From positions 1 to 15,671 of the forward strand of contig DMNE01000084.1 of assembly GCA_003453735.1 (NCBI GenBank): a DNA stretch of 15,671 nt, given 5' to 3'. Positions 12,352 through 15,671 of the stretch are shown piece after piece. Position 1 is the first letter of the stretch, and each line of letters starts with the position of its first letter. A model generated the notes under the pieces. It saw only the letters and a program-made list of their open reading frames with translations, ran no database searches and was not told the DNA's origin. Both the position numbers and the translations under genes were made by a program. The DNA comes from Nitrospiraceae bacterium (GTDB lineage Bacteria > Nitrospirota > Thermodesulfovibrionia > Thermodesulfovibrionales > UBA9159).

Positions 12352-13425
12352 TCACTTCCTCAATTCCTTGACAGAAGCCGAAGGGGCTTTTTCCGGGGTT
12401 ATCCCGGTTCCTAGCAATACCGCGATCCATCGCGTGCTGCTGCTATTCTCGCAAGCAAACTTCAGGGTCATCGTCAAAGGTATGCACAGAACCACACCGG
12501 CAATGCCGAGCAAACTTCCCCAAAATATCAACGACACGATTACGACCAGCGCGGACAGGCCGAGCTTCCGGCCCATCAGCATCGGCTCTACCATATTGCC
12601 AAGAACAGATTCAACAGTCACATAGCCGATAGCCACCAGTGCGGCACGACCGATCCCCAACTCGATAAAGGCGAGAAGCACTGCAGGAACAGCAGCGATA
12701 GAGCCGCCGACATTAGGCACATAGTGCAGCAAAAACGCCAGGAAACCCCAGAGAATGGGAAAATCCACGCCAAGAATAAATAGCCATACTCCGACCAGGA
12801 TTCCTTCCGTTAGGCTAATCGCAGTTTTAATATTCATATAGCGTTGGATATCATAGATGAACGCCATAAACGGCTGAAAGTCCCTTTGAGGATCACCCAA
12901 AATAGCACGGAGTTTGACAGGAAAGGTTGAGGCTTCCAGGAATATGAACATTACCGTTACCAATATCAAGACTAGCTCGAACAGCGCAGAACCCAACCCC
13001 CTGAGCAGGCCGGCGGTCCATCTCTTAACCGCTTCCGGGTCGATCTGATGAATCAGTAAGGAGTCCGTGATCTTAATTCCATTGGCTGCCAAAAAAGCCT
13101 GGAGTGACGAAATGCGGTTCTGTAAGAGAGCCTGATAGGACGGGAGATCAGCATAAAAGCTGTTCAGTGATGCCCCAACGAGTGCTCCAATGACCACGAG
13201 AACAATGGCAAAGCCTGCCACGACGAGTAACACAGCGGCCACATAAGGAATGCGTCTTCGCTCAAGCCAGAGAACCGGCGGTGTGCCGATAACGGCTAAA
13301 AAAACAGCGAAGAGAAGCCATGCCAAGGCCGTTTGTGCCTGCTTAATACTAATAGAGAGGATAGCGAGCATCCCGATGACGATGAGAATGCGCGTTCCGC
13401 GATGTAGATCATTCAGTTCAGTCAT
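12352..13425 (-). CDS. PerM/AI-2E transporter family membrane protein
   Basis: A 357-residue polytopic protein of the AI-2E/PerM family (UPF0118 type). Two N-terminal hydrophobic segments (LAWLLFAVFLAVIG; VAAVLLVVAGFAIVLVVIGA), a soluble middle part (about 95-160), and the C-terminal half with LWGFLAFLLHYVPNVGGSIA, AVPAVLLAF, and the closing CIPLTMTLKF are family marks. Members have been linked to AI-2 export, Na+/H+ exchange or, for PerM-like proteins, envelope lipid functions; the substrate here is unknown. ATG 13425 is chosen because GAGG precedes it by six bases; the open frame before it overlaps the upstream gene. Its position directly before mlaEFD, with a seven-base gap, suggests a shared role in envelope lipid transport. 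Confidence 0.88.
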   Translation of the reverse strand: MTELNDLHRGTRILIVIGMLAILSISIKQAQTALAWLLFAVFLAVIGTPPVLWLERRRIPYVAAVLLVVAGFAIVLVVIGALVGASLNSFYADLPSYQALLQNRISSLQAFLAANGIKITDSLLIHQIDPEAVKRWTAGLLRGLGSALFELVLILVTVMFIFLEASTFPVKLRAILGDPQRDFQPFMAFIYDIQRYMNIKTAISLTEGILVGVWLFILGVDFPILWGFLAFLLHYVPNVGGSIAAVPAVLLAFIELGIGRAALVAIGYVTVESVLGNMVEPMLMGRKLGLSALVVIVSLIFWGSLLGIAGVVLCIPLTMTLKFACENSSSTRWIAVLLGTGITPEKAPSASVKELRK

Positions 13426-13439
13426 ATATGCCTCACTAA

Positions 13440-13799
13440 TCACTCCACATCTGCGCAATGTCCAGGTCGATGGTTGATTTCCCGGGCCGTTGTCTCGACC
13501 CATACGGAATGATTCAACAATCCCAGATTCCTTAATGCAGAAGAAATCCTGAGCCCGAGCGGACTCTTACGCTGGCTCTCCTTTTCCGATTCCCAATGAA
13601 TGTGGATGCTCAAATCGGTCTCCACCATGGAATGACGATATGCCCTTATTCCTACCAGATGATCTGGCAAATCGGTCGGCGAATCAGACGTGCTAATCTC
13701 ATTGAGAAGTACGTCCACGAGCCGTAAATCGACGTTCAAAGGACAACGTAATTTAATAATCTCAATCCATTTCATGCAGACCTTCTTTGAATCGTTCAT
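13440..13799 (-). CDS. Conserved-looking hypothetical protein, first gene of the PerM-Mla operon
   Basis: A 119-residue soluble protein; I do not recognise a named domain. From ATG 13799 (with AAGGAAAC a few bases upstream) it reads MNDSKKVCMKWIEIIKLRC, a middle part with GIRAYRHSMVETDLSIHIHW, and SPLGLRISSALRNLGLLNHS-VWVE. The alternating strand-helix pattern suggests a small alpha/beta (ferredoxin-like) fold. The KWIEIIKLR start and the 'DLSIHIHW ... SxLGLRI ... LGLxNHSVW' text look like a real conserved family rather than a chance frame. An alternative start at the internal Met of CMKWIEII is possible. It ends 14 bases before the PerM-family ATG, so it is probably co-transcribed with the lipid-transport genes. 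Confidence 0.7.
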   Translation of the reverse strand: MNDSKKVCMKWIEIIKLRCPLNVDLRLVDVLLNEISTSDSPTDLPDHLVGIRAYRHSMVETDLSIHIHWESEKESQRKSPLGLRISSALRNLGLLNHSVWVETTAREINHRPGHCADVE

Positions 13800-13879
13800 T
13801 TGTTTCCTTAATAAGCGAGTTTCGTGCCATGATAGAAATACATATAAAATCAACCACTTGCATCAAAGGCTATCTACTG

Positions 13880-13918
13880 TTTACCAAATATGGTAAAATG
13901 GATTATCATATTTGGTAA
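13880..13918. promoter_or_regulatory. Nested palindromic operator upstream of the PerM-Mla operon
   Basis: TTTACCAAATATGGTAAA (13880-13897) is a perfect 18-bp palindrome. Its left arm TTACCAAATATG (13881-13892) is repeated inverted as CATATTTGGTAA (13907-13918), a perfect 12-bp match with 14 bases between. So one full site and one further half site lie together, 80-120 bases before the ATG at 13799 and directly after the moeB-like stop. No T-run follows on the - strand, so an operator is more likely than a terminator. Confidence 0.65.
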
Positions 13919-13929
13919 GTGTTCTGCAG

Positions 13930-14661
13930 TTATCCCAAATTTAGCAGTTCATAGATATTCAATTCGGTATCGAAATAAAGCAGCTTATGGCTGAGGGTTT
14001 CGCCCATACCAGTCAATAGTTTAACTACTTCCTGGGCCTGAATCGCCGCCGCCAGAGCTGGTGTGGCAGCCGGATTTCCCAGTACGGTCTCAATTCCCTT
14101 ATCCAAACCGCTGGTTGTTTTATAGATCTTTTCCAGTCCAGGACCACTGGGCAATATGGTCCCCACCTGACCGGTGAACCCGGCAATGGCGGCGTGCACC
14201 AGCGGAATTTTCAGTCTCTGGGCCATCCGGCAGAGCAGCAGGCGGCAGTTGATTGTGTCCAGCGCGTCAACGATAACATTCATGTCTGAAAGGAGCTCTG
14301 TTGCATTGTCTTCATTGAGCCTCGCGGGTACAGCGTGGGTCTCCACTTCGGAATTAACCTCAGCAACCCTGGCCGTGGCAACGGCAGCCTTATTCATCCC
14401 CACGGTTCGTTCGGTGGCTAATAGCTGCCGGTTGAGGTTATGCAGAGTAAAACTGTCGTCGTCGATAATCCGCATGAAGCCCACCCCCTGCCGGGCCAGG
14501 AGTTCGATGATGGTTCCGCCCAAACCTCCGGCGCCGACAATGGCGACGCGGGCCTCGAGCAAACGTTTCTGCCCGTCGGTACCGATGGTCCCGATATTCA
14601 GTCGGTATCTCTCTGGAATCTCACCCCTGGCCAGCAATGCCAGAGAATCTTCCCGGGCCAT
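13930..14661 (-). CDS. moeB: MoeB/ThiF-family adenylyltransferase
   Basis: A 243-residue E1-like enzyme that activates the C-terminal glycine of MoaD/ThiS-type proteins with ATP. Visible marks are ERYRLN near the start, the nucleotide-binding GAGGLGGTIIELLARQGVG, the acidic IDDD, NLNRQLLATERTVGMNKAAV (the 'NLnRQ...d.G..Ka' motif with R and K ATP ligands), and the DALDTINCR segment corresponding to 'DatDNxxtR'. The CxxC zinc pairs of E. coli MoeB are absent; the only two cysteines lie in INCRLLLC. ATG 14661 immediately follows the moaD stop (TAGATGG), so the two are coupled. With the AOR gene upstream the likely task is sulfur-carrier activation for the tungsten pterin cofactor. Confidence 0.88.
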   Translation of the reverse strand: MAREDSLALLARGEIPERYRLNIGTIGTDGQKRLLEARVAIVGAGGLGGTIIELLARQGVGFMRIIDDDSFTLHNLNRQLLATERTVGMNKAAVATARVAEVNSEVETHAVPARLNEDNATELLSDMNVIVDALDTINCRLLLCRMAQRLKIPLVHAAIAGFTGQVGTILPSGPGLEKIYKTTSGLDKGIETVLGNPAATPALAAAIQAQEVVKLLTGMGETLSHKLLYFDTELNIYELLNLG

Positions 14662-14898
14662 CTAACCACCGCCTACTGGCGGGAACAAGCCCAGGCGATC
14701 TCCTTCGGCGAGCACCTGATCGAGAGGGCTGCTGACGCCGTTGACCATCACTATATGGACTTCATCGGCATTGACCCCTAGGTTGGCGATCACATGAGCC
14801 ACCTTACTGCCCTCAGGCACATCAACGTTAAGAACTCCATCGGCGGCAGACAGGGCGTACCGTCTTAGCGTGGCGTATAAACGAACTTCTATTCGCAT
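14662..14898 (-). CDS. moaD: MoaD/ThiS-family sulfur carrier protein
   Basis: A 78-residue beta-grasp protein from ATG 14898 (IEVRLYATLRRYALSAADG; then VPEGSKVAHVIANLGV, IVMVNG, and GDRLGLFPPVGGG). It ends exactly with Gly-Gly-Gly, the tail that is adenylated and converted to a thiocarboxylate donating sulfur in molybdopterin synthesis. A longer frame to 14952 exists, but its extra residues look unrelated to the family. It abuts the MoeB/ThiF gene, its probable activator, and follows the AOR and the second MoaD-like gene. Function as an AOR-linked pterin sulfur carrier is inferred from context. Confidence 0.9.
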   Translation of the reverse strand: MRIEVRLYATLRRYALSAADGVLNVDVPEGSKVAHVIANLGVNADEVHIVMVNGVSSPLDQVLAEGDRLGLFPPVGGG

Positions 14899-14989
14899 AC
14901 AAATCTGATCCTCATTCTCACTACAGGCTATAGCGTCCCGCCGGCTTTGCACAAGCGATCACATCACTGCTGAAGCAGGGTCTGCCTGC

Positions 14990-15274
14990 TCAATCCAATT
15001 TTTTGAAGCCCAGCATCACACGGTGCGGACCGGGCACCCCCGGCGGCACCAAAGCCACCCGGTCTCCGCCGGTCAAAACTGCCATAGCCGGACTAAAAGC
15101 TTTTCCGTTAACAAAAACAACCTCAACCTTTTCCGGCGCAATATCGAGCATAGCCAACAGTTGCGCCCCAGTCATTTCTCCCTGGATGTCAACCTCCAGC
15201 GGACTCGGCCAGTTCCGTTCCCGAAAAAGATCGGCGAGACCCATGAACGCGCGAAGCTCGATCATTGACGACAC
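14990..15274 (-). CDS. MoaD/ThiS-like beta-grasp protein lacking the Gly-Gly tail
   Basis: A 94-residue protein from GTG 15274, which has GGGGAGGT five bases upstream; ATG 15265 is the alternative. It shares the MoaD/ThiS pattern (IELRAFMGLADLFRERNW; VVFVNGKAFSPAMAVLTGGD; RVALVPPG) but where MoaD ends in PPVGG this one continues PPGVPGPHRVMLGFKKLD. Without a C-terminal Gly-Gly it cannot be an ordinary sulfur carrier. Similar MoaD-like proteins with a 'PPGxPGPxRVxLG' end are, to my knowledge, seen beside aldehyde:ferredoxin oxidoreductases, perhaps as a structural or chaperone-like subunit. It lies about 30 bases after the AOR stop. Confidence 0.8.
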   Translation of the reverse strand: MSSMIELRAFMGLADLFRERNWPSPLEVDIQGEMTGAQLLAMLDIAPEKVEVVFVNGKAFSPAMAVLTGGDRVALVPPGVPGPHRVMLGFKKLD

Positions 15275-15305
15275 TCGCGACCTCCCCAATCGAATTACTG
15301 ACTGA

Positions 15306-15671
15306 CTAGAAGTTCATTACTTCGTCTATCTCTTCACCTGTGAATTGCCAGGTAACGTTGTGCGGCGGAAATTCTTCATCGAAGAACTCCGGCAACCGGT
15401 CATCGGCGTTGGTAAAGCCGGCCCGTTGATTGAACCCGCGCTCAGCCTTGAGGACAGACTTGCCGAGAGCAGTGACGTCATCCCCGGTAAGGGAGAGGCC
15501 GTACTGAGCGTTGATCATATCAACCAGCGCGTTGAAGCAATCGGGAATGTCCAGAACGGGGAAAGCGATAAACAGGCACATACCGGTACTGTCGATAGCG
15601 GCAGTGGCAATCTGCAGGTTGCGGGAAAGCTCCACTTGACCTTCCTTCTTAAGCGGATCTACGAAGCCGCC
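15306..15671 (-). CDS. aor: Aldehyde:ferredoxin oxidoreductase, C-terminal part (partial)
   Basis: The frame is open to the right edge; the last 121 residues and TAG are visible. The segment ATAAIDSTGMCLFIAFPVLD holds the 'DSxGxC' cysteine that is the fourth [4Fe-4S] ligand in tungsten AOR enzymes. It is followed by LVDMINAQYGLSLTGDDVTA-type text, then LGKSVLKAERGFNQRAGF and DDRLPEFFDEEFP, all typical of the AOR C-terminal domain. The enzyme oxidises aldehydes to acids (or the reverse) with ferredoxin, using a bis-pterin tungsten cofactor in the cytoplasm. The pterin-binding N-terminal domains are outside the window. Downstream MoaD/MoeB-type genes fit cofactor supply. Confidence 0.93.
   Translation of the reverse strand, partial: GGFVDPLKKEGQVELSRNLQIATAAIDSTGMCLFIAFPVLDIPDCFNALVDMINAQYGLSLTGDDVTALGKSVLKAERGFNQRAGFTNADDRLPEFFDEEFPPHNVTWQFTGEEIDEVMNF

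Noticed and set aside
11760..12371. 203-codon + strand frame
   Set aside because: Antisense shadow of mlaE, which is clearly a permease gene.
14174..14665. 163-codon + strand frame
   Set aside because: Antisense shadow of the MoeB/ThiF gene with full adenylyltransferase motifs.
1..15671. tRNA, rRNA, CRISPR arrays or intact insertion sequences
   Set aside because: I found no cloverleaf, no rRNA text, no regularly spaced repeats and no transposase anywhere in the window.

Overview
The window looks like a piece of an anaerobic, Gram-negative bacterial chromosome. Evidence for this is a Ni-Fe carbon monoxide dehydrogenase module, the end of a tungsten-type aldehyde:ferredoxin oxidoreductase with its cofactor genes, an Mla/MCE lipid transporter (which needs an outer membrane), and a PEP-CTERM-like surface-protein tail. 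The combination fits a syntrophic or sulfate-reducing member of the Desulfobacterota, but that placement is inference from gene content only.

Left part (1-3150). The window opens in the last 39 codons of a glycine dehydrogenase subunit 2 gene (gcvPB, + strand). A split chromate-transporter pair (two overlapping half-size ChrA-family genes) follows. Next comes a hicB-hicA toxin-antitoxin pair sitting between two long gene-poor stretches that share a diverged direct repeat. The second stretch also holds a possible coding fossil.

Centre (3150-6790). One compact + strand operon encodes the CO dehydrogenase catalytic subunit (CooS), a four-cluster ferredoxin-like partner (CooF) and a cysteine-free FAD/NAD(P) oxidoreductase. 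Together they could oxidise CO (or reduce CO2) and exchange electrons with NAD(P)H. No cooC/cooJ/cooT maturation gene and no cooA regulator lie next to it.

Decayed accessory zone (6790-9770). Most recognisable genes here are on the - strand and several are damaged: a Clp N-domain protein with an in-frame stop, a HigB/RelE-type toxin whose first strand lies in another frame (followed by an intact-looking HigA-type antitoxin and preceded by a palindromic operator on a good promoter), a small XRE-like remnant, and a PEP-CTERM tail with no start and an in-frame TAG. Two very short membrane-like ORFs are also present.

Right part (9770-15671, all - strand). An operon reads: unknown 119-aa protein, PerM/AI-2E family membrane protein, MlaE, MlaF, MlaD. 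MlaF carries a C-terminal degenerate GGDEF-like domain. Just past mlaD lies a 23-codon duplicate of the PerM C-terminus. Upstream of this operon is a nested palindrome, and beyond it a second operon reads aor (3' end only), a MoaD-like protein without the terminal Gly-Gly, a canonical MoaD/ThiS protein, and a MoeB/ThiF-type adenylyltransferase, which fits tungstopterin cofactor supply for the AOR.

The most interesting signals are the MlaF-GGDEF fusion, the duplicated PerM tail, the two palindromic operators, and the cluster of gene-inactivating lesions between 7 and 9.5 kb.
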